From Halieaceae bacterium (GTDB lineage Bacteria; Pseudomonadota; Gammaproteobacteria; Pseudomonadales; Halieaceae), in contig JAHEEV010000004.1 in assembly GCA_024640505.1 (NCBI GenBank), positions 19,828 through 83,827 on the forward strand: DNA of 64,000 nt, given 5' to 3'. Under the pieces are notes generated by a model, which worked only from the letters and a program-made list of their open reading frames with translations, was not told the DNA's origin and ran no database searches. Position 1 is the stretch's first letter. Each line of letters starts with the position of its first letter. A program made the position numbers and the translations under genes. Below are positions 9,086-19,666 of the stretch, piece after piece.

Positions 9086-10984
9086 ATGCGCCCTGTCTCT
9101 CGATTCGTTTCGTTCCTGATTTTCCTGTCACTGTCCATCAGTGCCCTGGCCGCGGATTACGATGTCCGCACGGATTCCCGGATAGTGGCGTTCGGCGATG
9201 TACACGGTGCCTACGACGATTGGGTGGCCATGCTGCGTGAGCTCGGCGTGGTGGATGGCGATCTGAACTGGAGCGGCGGTGACACACACCTCATCTCCCT
9301 GGGCGACCTGATCGACCGGGGCCCCGGCTCCCGCTCGGTGGTGCAGCTGATGATGAAGCTCGACCGGCAGGCTGAAAAGGCGGGTGGCGCGGTGCATATG
9401 GTCCTGGGTAATCACGAGGTCATGGTGATGACCGGGGCCCTGAACTATGTGTCCCGGGAGGAGTTTGCCGCATTCGCCGCCGATGAGAGCGGGGCCGACC
9501 GGGAGTCACTCTACGCAGAGTACCGTCGCTTCAATCCCGGGGGTGACGAGGCGGCGGCCCGCAGTCGATTTGCAGACCAGTACCCCTCCGGTTTCCTCGC
9601 CCTGCGCAAGGCCTACTCCCGCGAGGGCGAATTGGGACGATGGCTCCTGGAACAGCCCTTCATTCTCAAGGTCAATGACAAGGTCTATATGCACGGTGGG
9701 ATATCCGGCCCCCTGGCCGGCGAAACCATTGCTGACCTGAACAGCCGGCTGAAGAGCGAGCTGTCCGCCTACCTCGAGGACATGGACGCCTTGCGCGATG
9801 CCGGCGTCATGCCCTGGCATGTCTCCTTCGATGATCACCTCGGGTTTCTCAATGCCCGGGCGGAAGAGTTCGCCGCGGCCAACCCGAAGGTGCAGGCCGA
9901 CTGGTTCGAACCGCTCAAAAACGTCTTCGAAGCCCAGAAAGCCCTGTTGTTCAACCAGCGGGAAAATCCCTTCTGGTACCGTGGCACGGCCTACTGTCAC
10001 CCCTATTCGGAGTCGTTCAATACCGAGCGTTTTCTCAAGCGCGCCGGGGCGAAGCAACTGGTCGTCGGCCATACCCCGGTTCGCGGCGAGGTCTACCAGC
10101 GGATGGAGGGGCTGGTGCTGCGCCTGGACAGCGGCATGCTGAAGAGCGTCTACAATGGCCTGGCTACTGCCCTGGTTTCCCAGGGCGGCAGGGATTATAT
10201 CCACTACCTTGGCAGCAGTGAGCAGCGGCAACCACTGGCAGAGCCGCGCAGTCTGGCCTATGCCCTCTCCGGTATGAACGATGAGGACCTCGAGGAATTC
10301 ATGCGCACTGCACCGATCGTGGAGGTGCGGGATATCGGCACCGGAGTCACCAAGCCCAAGCGCGTGACGCAGCAACGCGGTGATGTAAGCAACGATGCGG
10401 TATTCAAATACCACGACAGCCAGCCTGGAATGGAGTCCAAGGCCAAGTACATTGCACGGCAGTATAATGAGGCCGATCGTTATATCTATGACGTGGCCGC
10501 CTACAAACTGGATCGCATGCTGGATCTGCAGATGGTCCCGACCGCCGTGCTGGCGGACGTAGAGGGGGATGCCGGGGCACTGTCCGACTGGATCGAGAAC
10601 GCCATCAACGAGCGGGACCGGCTGGAGCAGAAGTTGCCCTTTGACAGTTACTGTCCCCAGTGGGAGCAGTATCGCCTGCGCTTCGTGTTCGACATCCTTA
10701 TTCATAATGATGACCGCAACCTGACGAACCTGCTGTGGACCCGCAAGGGCAACTACCTGAGGTTCATCGACCATACGCTGGCCTTTCGCACCACAGAAAA
10801 ACGGCCTAAACAGTATCGCAAGGTGGATGTTGAGGTCTCCGATCTGCTGGCCTCGAAGCTGGAGTCCCTCACTGAGGAGAACCTGCGCCGGGAATTGTCT
10901 CCCTATCTCCATCCACGGCAGATCGATGGCGTAATAGCGCGGCGCGACCTGATCCTCAAGGAAGCCGTGCGGAGCGCGAAATAG
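9086..10984 (+). CDS. Exported metallophosphatase fused to a kinase-like domain
   Basis: A 632-residue protein with a signal peptide (cleavage probably after SISALA, near residue 22). The first half is a calcineurin-like phosphoesterase: GDVHGAYDDW at about 37, GDLIDRGP at about 74, GNHEVM at about 108, and VGHTPV near 330. The C-terminal part, from about 410, resembles the PI3/PI4-kinase, FAM20 or HipA type fold. It has AVFK near 440 (candidate ATP lysine), a conserved-looking Glu in NEADRYIYD, the catalytic-loop-like HNDDRNLTNLL near 540, and FIDHTLAF near 560 (metal Asp). If both halves are active, it would add and remove phosphate outside the cytoplasm. The domain reading is mine; the substrate is unknown. 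Confidence 0.75.
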   Translation: MRPVSRFVSFLIFLSLSISALAADYDVRTDSRIVAFGDVHGAYDDWVAMLRELGVVDGDLNWSGGDTHLISLGDLIDRGPGSRSVVQLMMKLDRQAEKAGGAVHMVLGNHEVMVMTGALNYVSREEFAAFAADESGADRESLYAEYRRFNPGGDEAAARSRFADQYPSGFLALRKAYSREGELGRWLLEQPFILKVNDKVYMHGGISGPLAGETIADLNSRLKSELSAYLEDMDALRDAGVMPWHVSFDDHLGFLNARAEEFAAANPKVQADWFEPLKNVFEAQKALLFNQRENPFWYRGTAYCHPYSESFNTERFLKRAGAKQLVVGHTPVRGEVYQRMEGLVLRLDSGMLKSVYNGLATALVSQGGRDYIHYLGSSEQRQPLAEPRSLAYALSGMNDEDLEEFMRTAPIVEVRDIGTGVTKPKRVTQQRGDVSNDAVFKYHDSQPGMESKAKYIARQYNEADRYIYDVAAYKLDRMLDLQMVPTAVLADVEGDAGALSDWIENAINERDRLEQKLPFDSYCPQWEQYRLRFVFDILIHNDDRNLTNLLWTRKGNYLRFIDHTLAFRTTEKRPKQYRKVDVEVSDLLASKLESLTEENLRRELSPYLHPRQIDGVIARRDLILKEAVRSAK

Positions 10985-11078
10985 TGACCCTTCCAGTCAA
11001 TGCCTGCGTTGCATCCTCGATCCCCGGTAGGGCAAACTGAGCCCCGCACGACAAACGATCTGGCAGAGAGGGTTTCAC

Positions 11079-12050
11079 ATGGTAAAGGCAATCCGTGTTC
11101 ACAGGACCGGCGGCCCTGAGGTGATGTCGCTTGAGGATGTGTCCCTGGAAGCACCGGGTCCCGGCATGGTCAGCATCGCCAACCGCGCCATCGGGCTCAA
11201 TTACATCGATACCTATCATCGCAGCGGGCTATATCCCCTGCCGCTTCCGACCGGTATCGGCATGGAGGCGGCGGGTGTGGTTGAAGCCGTGGGTGACGGC
11301 GCAGATCTGGAAGTGGGGGACAGGGTCGCCTACTGCTCTGCCGGGTTCGGTGCCTATAGCGAGGCTATCAACCTGCCGGCGAGCCGCCTGGTTAAGATGC
11401 CTGATGGGATAGATTTCGAGCAGGCGGCAGCGGCCCTGCTCAAGGGGCAGACGGTGGAGTACCTGTTGCAGCGGACCTATCCACTCAAGCCCGGGGAGAC
11501 CTGCCTGTTCCACGCCGCCGCCGGCGGCGTGGGCCTGATATTCGGCCAGTGGGCCCGCAGCATTGGCGCGACGGTCATCGGTACAGTGGGGTCCGATGAA
11601 AAGGCGGCACTGGCGCTGGCACACGGCTATCACCACGTCATCAACTACCGCAGTGAAAATGTGGTCGAACGTGTGCGGGAAATAACCGCAGGGGCCGGCG
11701 TGCCGGTTGTCTATGACGGGGTTGGTCGAGACACCTTTGATATGTCCCTCGACTGCCTTCAGCCCCGCGGGCTGATGGTGAGCTTCGGCAATGCCTCGGG
11801 CGCGCCTGAGCCTCTGGATTTAGCGGTACTGGCCAACAAGGGATCTCTCTTCCTCACCCGGCCCACCCTGCTGACCTACACGGCCGGAACCGACGAGTTG
11901 CGGCAGTCCTCCCGGGACCTGTTTTCGCGCGTGCTCAGTGGTGATATCCGGATCGAGGTCAACCAGCGCTACGGCCTTGCCGATGTGCAGCAGGCACATC
12001 GGGACCTGGAGGGGCGGGCGACGACCGGCTCCTCGGTGCTGCTGCCCTGA
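11079..12050 (+). CDS. qorA: NADPH:quinone oxidoreductase (zinc-less MDR, QOR type)
   Basis: A 323-residue medium-chain reductase. The N-terminus carries the family stretch GGPEVMSLEDV and the substrate-domain segment NYIDTYHRSGLYP. The Rossmann loop AAAGGVGLIFGQWA lies near residue 148. There are no zinc-binding cysteines. Members reduce quinones by one electron with NADPH and are cytosolic. A GAGAGGG-type site lies before the ATG. It is followed 29 bp later by a GNAT gene in the same direction. Confidence 0.88.
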   Translation: MVKAIRVHRTGGPEVMSLEDVSLEAPGPGMVSIANRAIGLNYIDTYHRSGLYPLPLPTGIGMEAAGVVEAVGDGADLEVGDRVAYCSAGFGAYSEAINLPASRLVKMPDGIDFEQAAAALLKGQTVEYLLQRTYPLKPGETCLFHAAAGGVGLIFGQWARSIGATVIGTVGSDEKAALALAHGYHHVINYRSENVVERVREITAGAGVPVVYDGVGRDTFDMSLDCLQPRGLMVSFGNASGAPEPLDLAVLANKGSLFLTRPTLLTYTAGTDELRQSSRDLFSRVLSGDIRIEVNQRYGLADVQQAHRDLEGRATTGSSVLLP

Positions 12051-12079
12051 ACAACTGGGGGGGTGGGGAACTGAACGTC

Positions 12080-12652
12080 GTGCCCGTGACGCTCGAAGGC
12101 GACGGCATACGCCTGGAACCTATGGGGCCGCAGCATGCCCAGGGTCTCTATAACCGTGGCCGTTCCGCGGAGGACTGGGCGCTGTTGCCCCGTTCCTGTT
12201 TCGTCGATCTGGCGGATACGCGGCAGTGGATCGACGAGGCCCTCGAAGATGCCGCAGCACTGCCATTTGTCATCGTGGAATCAGCCAAGGGCAAGGTCGT
12301 GGGCAGCACCCGCTACCTCAATATCCGCCCTGAGCACCGTTCGCTGGAGATCGGCTGGACCTGGCTGGGCCAGGAGTGGCAGCGCACCGGCGTGAATACC
12401 GAGGTCAAGGCGCTGCTGCTGACACATGCCTTCGAACGCCTCGGCTGCATCCGCGTCGAGTTCAAGACCGATGCGCGTAACCTGCGTTCGCAGCGCGCTC
12501 TGGAGCGGATCGGTGCCACCATGGAGGGGGTGCTGCGCAATCACATGATCGTGCAGGGCGGTCACTATCGTGACTCCGTCTTTTTCAGCGTGATCGACAG
12601 TGAATGGTTGGAGGTCAAGGAGCGGCTGGCACTGCTCCGCAACCGCTCCTGA
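12080..12652 (+). CDS. GNAT-family N-acetyltransferase (RimJ/RimL-like)
   Basis: A 190-residue acetyltransferase of the group that includes RimJ, RimL and many small-molecule acetylases. The acetyl-CoA fold is recognisable from IGWTWLGQEWQRTGVNTE and the following helix. The C-terminal RNLRSQRALERIGATMEG pattern is typical of this subfamily. The predicted start is GTG at 12080. It probably shares a transcript with the quinone reductase. The substrate cannot be named. Confidence 0.85.
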   Translation: MPVTLEGDGIRLEPMGPQHAQGLYNRGRSAEDWALLPRSCFVDLADTRQWIDEALEDAAALPFVIVESAKGKVVGSTRYLNIRPEHRSLEIGWTWLGQEWQRTGVNTEVKALLLTHAFERLGCIRVEFKTDARNLRSQRALERIGATMEGVLRNHMIVQGGHYRDSVFFSVIDSEWLEVKERLALLRNRS

Positions 12653-12682
12653 CGGCATTCCCCATCGCCTGCAGGAAGTGCC

Positions 12683-13663
12683 CTAGCTGATGGTGGCCTG
12701 CACCGTCTCGGCGTCGCTGAACCGTCCCTCGAACAGAGGGGAGGTGAGGTAACGTTCCCCGGAGTCCGGCAGGATAGCGACGACCAGCTTGCTTTCATTG
12801 CCCGGCTGTCGCGATACGCGATCGGCAGCCGCCATGGCTGCCCCGCAGGATACACCCGCCAGTATGCCTTCGCGCTGCATCAGTTTGTGGGCCCACTCCA
12901 TGGCCTCCTCACTGGAGACCTGCTCCACCTGGTCCACCATCTCCAGGTCCAGGTTTTTGGGCACGAAGCCGGCTCCGATACCCTGGATTTTGTGCGGCGC
13001 GTGGGTGGGTTCCTGCCCAGCTTTCGCGGCGGTAATCATGGTGGTGGAATCCGGTTCTACCGCCACGGTCTGGATGGCCTTGCCCCGGGTGTTCTTGATA
13101 TAGCGTGAGATTCCGGTCAGCGTTCCGCCGGTTCCCACGCCGGAAACCAGGATATCGATCTGCCCGTCAGTGTCTTCCCAGATCTCGGGCCCGGTGGTCT
13201 GTTCGTGAATGGCCGGATTGGCCGGATTCTCGAACTGGTGGGGGCCCCAGTATTTCGCCGGGTCTGAGGCGATGATATCTTCGGCGGCCTGGATGGCGGC
13301 TGGAATGCCCTTGGCCCCTTCGGTGAGAATGATCTCCGCCCCCAGGGCCTTCATCAGCATGCGCCGCTCCAGACTCATGGTATTGGGCATGGTCAGGATG
13401 CAGCCGTAACCCCTGGCAGCGGCCACGAAGGCCAGGGCGATACCGGTATTGCCACTGGTGGGCTCGACGATGGTCATGCCGGGTTTGAGGCTGCCGTCCT
13501 GCTCCGCAGCCATCACCATGCTGCTGCCGATACGGCATTTTACCGACATGGCGGGATTGCGATTCTCCAGCTTGGCGTAGACATTTCCGGTGCTGATATG
13601 GTTGATCCTGACCAGCGGGGTGCCCCCAATAGTCTCGGCGTTGTCCTTGAAGATTTTACTCAT
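12683..13663 (-). CDS. cysK: Cysteine synthase A
   Basis: A 326-residue PLP-dependent O-acetylserine sulfhydrylase, which makes cysteine from O-acetylserine and sulfide in the cytoplasm. The PLP lysine is K42 in [11 protein letters not shown], and the phosphate-binding loop TSGNTG is near residue 70. The frame runs to 13795, but the ATG at 13663 is preceded by a strong GAGGGGGG site and begins with the family text SKIFKDN. It is convergent with the GNAT gene. Upstream lies a 338-bp region without a confident protein gene. Confidence 0.95.
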   Translation of the reverse strand: MSKIFKDNAETIGGTPLVRINHISTGNVYAKLENRNPAMSVKCRIGSSMVMAAEQDGSLKPGMTIVEPTSGNTGIALAFVAAARGYGCILTMPNTMSLERRMLMKALGAEIILTEGAKGIPAAIQAAEDIIASDPAKYWGPHQFENPANPAIHEQTTGPEIWEDTDGQIDILVSGVGTGGTLTGISRYIKNTRGKAIQTVAVEPDSTTMITAAKAGQEPTHAPHKIQGIGAGFVPKNLDLEMVDQVEQVSSEEAMEWAHKLMQREGILAGVSCGAAMAAADRVSRQPGNESKLVVAILPDSGERYLTSPLFEGRFSDAETVQATIS

Positions 13664-13869
13664 GGGTGAACCCCCCCTCGATATTGTTCTTGCCGCGCTG
13701 TGCGGGATGCAGTCAAGCCTAGTAGCATAGTTGCCTGCTGTCCATCCATCGGCAGCTTCGGGTTGGCCGCGCCGCCATGGATTAAAAAAAATCATCAGGC
13801 GGCGGGAACTCTCCTACCCTGGCCCTGTCATATCGGACAGTGGCAGCAACGCAGTCGTATAGTTTTTGA

Positions 13870-13963
13870 ACCGATGCGACGGCAGTGCTGTTTCGGACAC
13901 CATCCAGGTCCCGAATCCCATGTGGAGACTCCCTTACAACCGGCCTCTGGGCCGGTTTTTTTT
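13870..13963 (+). ncRNA. Candidate small RNA ending at an orphan terminator
   Basis: A plus-strand terminator at 13938-13963 has no upstream plus-strand gene closer than the GNAT gene ending at 12652, with cysK in antisense between. A possible promoter precedes it: CGGACA at 13834-13839 and TATAGT at 13858-13863, spacer 18. That would give a transcript of about 94 nt with a C-rich middle. It matches no RNA family I recognise. The 5' end is a guess. Confidence 0.4.
13938..13963 (+). terminator. Rho-independent terminator
   Basis: A perfect 8-bp stem AACCGGCC/GGCCGGTT closes a TCTG loop and is followed directly by a run of T. On the plus strand this is a textbook intrinsic terminator. It does not serve either flanking gene, since both are on the minus strand. 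Confidence 0.85.
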
Positions 13964-14001
13964 GCCTTCAGGGCGCTCACGGTGGCCGTTCCCTGCCCTC
14001 T

Positions 14002-14676
14002 CTACTCCAGGAAGCTGGCGATCTCTTCCAGCGATTTGCGTGAGATATCCGGTACGCGAGCTCCGGCTGCCGGGTAGCCGACCACCAGGATCATGGTGGG
14101 TTTCTCGCGCTCCGGCCTTCCCAGAATCCGGTTGAGGAATTTCATGGGGCTGGGGGTGTGGGTGAGGGTGGCCAGGCCCGCATGGTGGAGCGCGGTGATG
14201 AGAACGCCCGTGGCAATTCCCACCGATTCCGGGACGTAGTAGTTTTTCACGCGGCTACCGCCCTGTCCCAATCCGTACTTTTCCGCGAAAATCACGATGA
14301 GAAAGGGCGCTGTTTCGAGGAAGGGTTTACTGGCGTCTGTACCCAGTGGCGCCAGGGCTTCCAGCCAGTCATCCGGGGCGCGGCGTCGATAGAACTCCCG
14401 CTCTTCCGCCTCTGCGCCAAGGCGGATCTCGTGCTTCAAGGAGGGATCGCCGACTACGCAAAAATGCCATGGCTGGCGATTGGCACCGGAGGGCGCGCTG
14501 CCGGCGCTCAGGAGACAGTGTTCGATAACTTCCCGTGGCACGGCTTCGTTACTGAAATCCCGCACACTGCGCCGCAGACTCACCTCTCGCTGGAAATCAA
14601 CGGCGCGGCTCAGCATTTCCTGCTCCGGGAAGCGGATCGGCGAGAGGGGGACGGTGACAGGTTTGCGGTTACTCAT
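14002..14676 (-). CDS. Nitroreductase-family flavoprotein, iodotyrosine deiodinase-like
   Basis: A 224-residue FMN protein. The N-terminal RRSVRDFS motif and [10 protein letters not shown] flavin-binding segment are typical of the nitroreductase superfamily. The rest parallels iodotyrosine deiodinases: an EAEEREFY segment, a downstream [18 protein letters not shown] region matching the substrate lid (Glu, Tyr, Lys), then [13 protein letters not shown] and LGRPEREKP. Such bacterial homologues reductively dehalogenate halotyrosines. Its start overlaps the end of the TlpA-like gene by 8 bases, so translation is probably coupled. The physiological substrate is not known from sequence. Confidence 0.8.
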   Translation of the reverse strand: MSNRKPVTVPLSPIRFPEQEMLSRAVDFQREVSLRRSVRDFSNEAVPREVIEHCLLSAGSAPSGANRQPWHFCVVGDPSLKHEIRLGAEAEEREFYRRRAPDDWLEALAPLGTDASKPFLETAPFLIVIFAEKYGLGQGGSRVKNYYVPESVGIATGVLITALHHAGLATLTHTPSPMKFLNRILGRPEREKPTMILVVGYPAAGARVPDISRKSLEEIASFLE

Positions 14677-15118
14677 CCGCCGGGGCCGTCTCAGCCTGCC
14701 CGGTGGCCTGTGCCAGTGTTTCCAGCGTCTGCGGGCCCACCAGGGTTTCCACCAGTCTGCCCTCCGGGTCGATAATCAGGGTGGTGGGCAGCACCACAGG
14801 CCGGGTGGTGCCCAATTTTAGCGCCGGGTCGTCCGGCAGGGTGGGGAACTGTACATCGAGTGCCGTCAGCTGCCGCTGCAGTTCCTCGCCGCTGGCGCCA
14901 TCGTAATTGACGCCCAGCACGCTCACGCCCGGGTATTCCCGGTCCAGCGCGTTGAGCTCCGGAATCTCGCGGATGCAGGGTTTGCACCACTCGGCCCAGT
15001 AATTGACCACCACCCAGCTGCCGCGCAGCTCCTCCAGTTCCAAGGCGTCACCGCCGCTCCTGCCGCCTCCGCAGGCTGCAAGTGACAGTACCATGAGCAG
15101 GCAGAAAAGCTTTTTCAT
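14669..15118 (-). CDS. TlpA-like thioredoxin-fold lipoprotein
   Basis: A 149-residue predicted lipoprotein with lipobox Cys16 (SLAAC). A redox motif WCKPC sits at residues 44-48, and a cis-Pro segment (LPTTLIID) follows later. Family members reduce or shuffle thiols in the cell envelope, for example during cytochrome c maturation. The ATG overlaps the stop of the yihY-like gene by 4 bases, and the end overlaps the deiodinase-like gene, giving a tight three-gene operon. Confidence 0.87.
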   Translation of the reverse strand: MKKLFCLLMVLSLAACGGGRSGGDALELEELRGSWVVVNYWAEWCKPCIREIPELNALDREYPGVSVLGVNYDGASGEELQRQLTALDVQFPTLPDDPALKLGTTRPVVLPTTLIIDPEGRLVETLVGPQTLETLAQATGQAETAPADE

Positions 15119-16344
15119 GTGCTGAACAGGGTCGCCAGATCGGCGGACAGAAGTTCACGCTGCTGCAACCGCTGGTCGCGCAGCAGGCCATAGGCGTCCT
15201 CCTGCCACTCCAGGCGGGACATGATATCGGCCTGGTTCAATGGCTGCTCGTCATTGACCCACTCCTTCAGTTGCCAGAACGGTATGGTGTGCAGGTCCCG
15301 GCTCAGCATGTAGTGCCCCCGGTCGTTCTGCGCGATGATCCTGTGTTCCATAAATATATCCCGCAGTTCCCGCCAGGTCTCGCTGTCCAGGCCGCGAGTG
15401 ACCTCCTGGCTGCCATTCAGTAGTTCGATCTCCCGCACCGTCCTGCCGGATTGCTGTCGCTGCCAGAACAGATAGAGGATGTCCAGGGCCTTGAGGGCGG
15501 TAGGCCGGCTGGCCTGCTCGGCGCTCTGGTACGCCGACAGGCTGTGGACCAGGATGCCGCCCATCAGGACGATGTTCCAGGACAAGTAAATCCACAGCAG
15601 GAACAGCGGCACGGCGGCAAAGGCGCCGTAAATGAACGTGTAACTCGAGTTTACCACCAGGTCCGTGAAGACCGAGCGGGCGAAATTGAAGGTGAGGGCA
15701 GCGGCAAGGCCTCCGATGACCGAGTGTTTGAACGGTACCCGGCAGTTCGGCACCGCGACATAGAGCAGGGTGAACACCGCCGCACTCAATAACAGGGGGG
15801 CAGTCTTGAGCAGGTAGGCCTTGGCGCCAAATATGTCGAACTGGTCCAGTGAATTCGCGAACGAATTCAGGTAGGTGCTGATCGCCAGGGCCAGCCCGAT
15901 CATGATCGGCGCCAGGCTGAGGACCGCCCAGTACAGCAGGAAGCTGGAGACGGCGCTGCGGTTTTCCCGTGTGCGCCAGATCATGTTGAAGGCTTTCTCG
16001 ATATTGCGCAGCATCAGTACCGCGGTGACCACCAGGAATACGATGCCCGCCCCTGTCAGGTTCTTGGCCTGTCGCGAGAAATCGTTCAGGTACTGTTCGA
16101 TTTCGGAGCTCGTCTCGGGCAAAAGGTGCTGGAACAGAAATTCCTGCATCTGTGATTCCAGGCCCTGGAAAGCCGGTACTGCCGATGCCATGGTGTAGAC
16201 CACGGTGAGCAGCGGCACCAGTGCAAACAGGCTCATGTAGGTCAGGGCCGCGGCAGTTTCCATGCAGCGGTCATCCTTGAAACGGGATAGCAGATACCGC
16301 GCACGGCGCTGCATTTCCGGCAGTTTTTCCCGGATATCGGTCAT
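15115..16344 (-). CDS. YihY/RbN-family inner membrane protein
   Basis: A 409-residue protein with about six membrane segments in the first 290 residues and a cytoplasmic tail with a winged-helix look. Family-like stretches include ALTYMSLFALVPLLTV near residue 34 and the membrane segment containing GGLAAALTFNFARS. The family was once called ribonuclease BN, but that activity belongs to a different protein; the true role is uncertain. It is the first gene of the operon with the TlpA-like and deiodinase-like genes. It is divergent from arsC, with a 118-bp gap. Confidence 0.85.
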   Translation of the reverse strand: MTDIREKLPEMQRRARYLLSRFKDDRCMETAAALTYMSLFALVPLLTVVYTMASAVPAFQGLESQMQEFLFQHLLPETSSEIEQYLNDFSRQAKNLTGAGIVFLVVTAVLMLRNIEKAFNMIWRTRENRSAVSSFLLYWAVLSLAPIMIGLALAISTYLNSFANSLDQFDIFGAKAYLLKTAPLLLSAAVFTLLYVAVPNCRVPFKHSVIGGLAAALTFNFARSVFTDLVVNSSYTFIYGAFAAVPLFLLWIYLSWNIVLMGGILVHSLSAYQSAEQASRPTALKALDILYLFWQRQQSGRTVREIELLNGSQEVTRGLDSETWRELRDIFMEHRIIAQNDRGHYMLSRDLHTIPFWQLKEWVNDEQPLNQADIMSRLEWQEDAYGLLRDQRLQQRELLSADLATLFST

Positions 16345-16421
16345 GCCGACATTATGTCACGAATACCAGGGGTGCACACCGGCGTGAAGTCCCGCGCCTG
16401 GGGGTAGGCTTTCGGGTGCTT

Positions 16422-16430
16422 TGCTATAAT
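16422..16430 (+). promoter_or_regulatory. Extended -10 promoter for arsC-wrbA-DUF2069-sppA
   Basis: TGC followed by a perfect TATAAT at 16425-16430. No good -35 box is visible, which fits an extended -10 promoter. The arsC ATG is 33 bases downstream of the box. Confidence 0.5.
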
Positions 16431-16462
16431 CCTGCGCTTCAGCCTTTACGGGGGATACCCTG

Positions 16463-17779
<1,317 letters not shown>

Positions 17780-17783
<4 letters not shown>

Positions 17784-19630
17784 GTAAACCCTCCCTGTTG
17801 CGCCGGATTTTTGGTGCAATCTGGAATGGCATCACCCGAATCCGGCTGGCCCTGTCCAATATTCTTTTCCTGGTGATGCTGGTGCTCCTCTACCTGTTTT
17901 TTGTAGGTGGTGCGCCGGAACCGCTGCCCAAGAAGGCCGCGCTTTTGCTCAATCCTGCAGGCGTGGTGGTCGACCAGAAGTCACAGGCCGACCCGTTACA
18001 GGCGATGCTTGGCAGCCCTTCCCCGGCTGACCAGGAGGTATTGCTGCAGGATATCATTGCGGCCATCGACACCGCGGCGAAAGACCCCGCCATCAACTCC
18101 CTGGTGATGGAACTGGATTACCTGGTCTACGTGGGCCTCAGCAAGACACAGGAGATTGCGCGCGCACTGGAAGCTTTCAGTGCGACCGGCAAGCCGATCG
18201 TGGCGGTGGGGGATTATTACACTCAGGACCAGTATCTGCTGGCCAGTCACGCGGATGCCATCCTGATGCACCCGATGGGTGCTGTAGGGTTGGAGGGATA
18301 CAGCAGCTACCGCAACTATTTTCGCGAGGCCCTGGCCAAGCTTTCCGTGAACATGCACGTGTTCAGGGCGGGAGAGTACAAGTCGGCCGCGGAGCCTTTC
18401 CTGCGTGATGATATGTCTCCCGAAGAGAAGAAGGTCACCGAACGGTGGTTGCAGCTGCTGTGGCGTCAGTACACCGCCATGGTGGAGCGGGGGCGCGACC
18501 TGTCGGCGGGTGCGGTGGATGCCTACGTCAACCAGTACGCGTCGGGCATGGCGACACATGGCGGCGATTCCGCTCAGATGGCCATGCAGGCTGGCCTGGT
18601 GGATGAGATCTATCACCACAGCGAGGCCAACCAGTACCTGGCCGAGATGGTCGGCGCTACTGACGAGGATGGCCTGTACGAGGCGGTCCAGTTCGAGCAC
18701 TACCTGTTTCGCAAGCACCCCCTGGGACACTTGGGCGATGGCGAGGGGCAGCGCATCGCGGTGATTACCGCGAGGGGCAACATGCTCCCCGGGGAGCAGC
18801 CGCCCGGTAATATCGGTGCCGACACCCTGGCGCAGCAGATACGTGTGACCGCAGAGGAAGAGGATGTGGCCGCCATCGTGCTGCGGATCGACAGCGGCGG
18901 CGGCAGCGTATTTGCAGCGGAGGTCATCCGCCAGCAGTTGCTGGAGGCACGGGCATCCGGTTTGCCGGTTGTGGTGTCCATGGGTTCTCTCGCCGCCTCG
19001 GGTGGCTATTACATCGCGGCGGAGGCGGACGAGATATGGGCGACGCCGGCGACACTGACGGGCAGTATCGGCGTCTTTGCGGCTTTCCCGACGCTGGAGG
19101 AGCTGCTGCAGCGCCTGGGCGTGTACACCGACGGAGTAGGGACGACCGAGCTGGCCGGTTCCCTGCGGTTGGACCGCCCCCTCAATCCGCAAATCGCTGC
19201 CTCGATCACTCACGCCATCGATTTCACCTACCGGAAATTCCTGCAGATTGTGGCGGAAGGGCGCGATATGAGTCTGGAGGAGGTCGATGCCCTCGCCCGG
19301 GGGCGTGTCTGGAGTGCCGAGGATGCCCTGGAACATGGCCTGCTGGATGGTCTGGGCAGCCTGGAGGATGCGATCGAGGTTGCGGCGGCGCGAGCTGATC
19401 TGAAAGAGTACCGGGTCGATTACATAGAGCCCTACCGCTCGCCCCGGGAGCTGCTCCTGCAGCAGCTCGCGGAGCGATTGGGTAACCTTGGGTGGTGGCG
19501 ACCGTCCGCCGCTACCGTTGGACTCTCGGGATTGCTGCGACCCGTGGCTCAGGCTGCTGCGGAAATCGGCAGCCTGCAGGATCCGGCGCACCTCTACATG
19601 CGCTGTATTTCCTGCGGGTCGGCGAACTGA
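17780..19630 (+). CDS. sppA: Signal peptide peptidase SppA (protease IV, 67K type)
   Basis: A 616-residue membrane-anchored serine/lysine peptidase with one hydrophobic helix near residues 20-45. The tandem-domain form is complete. The general base is Lys201 in GEYKSAAEPF. The nucleophile is Ser403 in VVSMGSLAASGGYY. It degrades signal peptides after their release by signal peptidase. It is the last gene of the arsC operon, convergent with mscS. The C-terminus carries a CISCGS sequence of unclear meaning. Confidence 0.93.
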
Positions 19631-19666
19631 GTCGCCGACCGCAACGGGGATAAGAGGAGAGGCTGC

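Larger units (their letters stand above)
13664..14001. other. 338-bp region without a protein gene
   Basis: This gap lies between the cysK start and the stop of the deiodinase-like gene, both on the minus strand. It holds the presumed cysK promoter and leader. It also holds a strong plus-strand terminator at its right side that no annotated gene uses. No convincing small ORF with a ribosome site was found. Confidence 0.6.

Noticed and set aside
9506..10912. A 468-residue open frame on the minus strand
   Set aside because: It is antisense to the phosphatase-kinase fusion, whose motifs are intact. It has no domain of its own.
17996..19591. A 531-residue open frame on the minus strand
   Set aside because: It is antisense to sppA, which is complete with both catalytic residues. 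It is a product of GC-rich codon use and has no family match.
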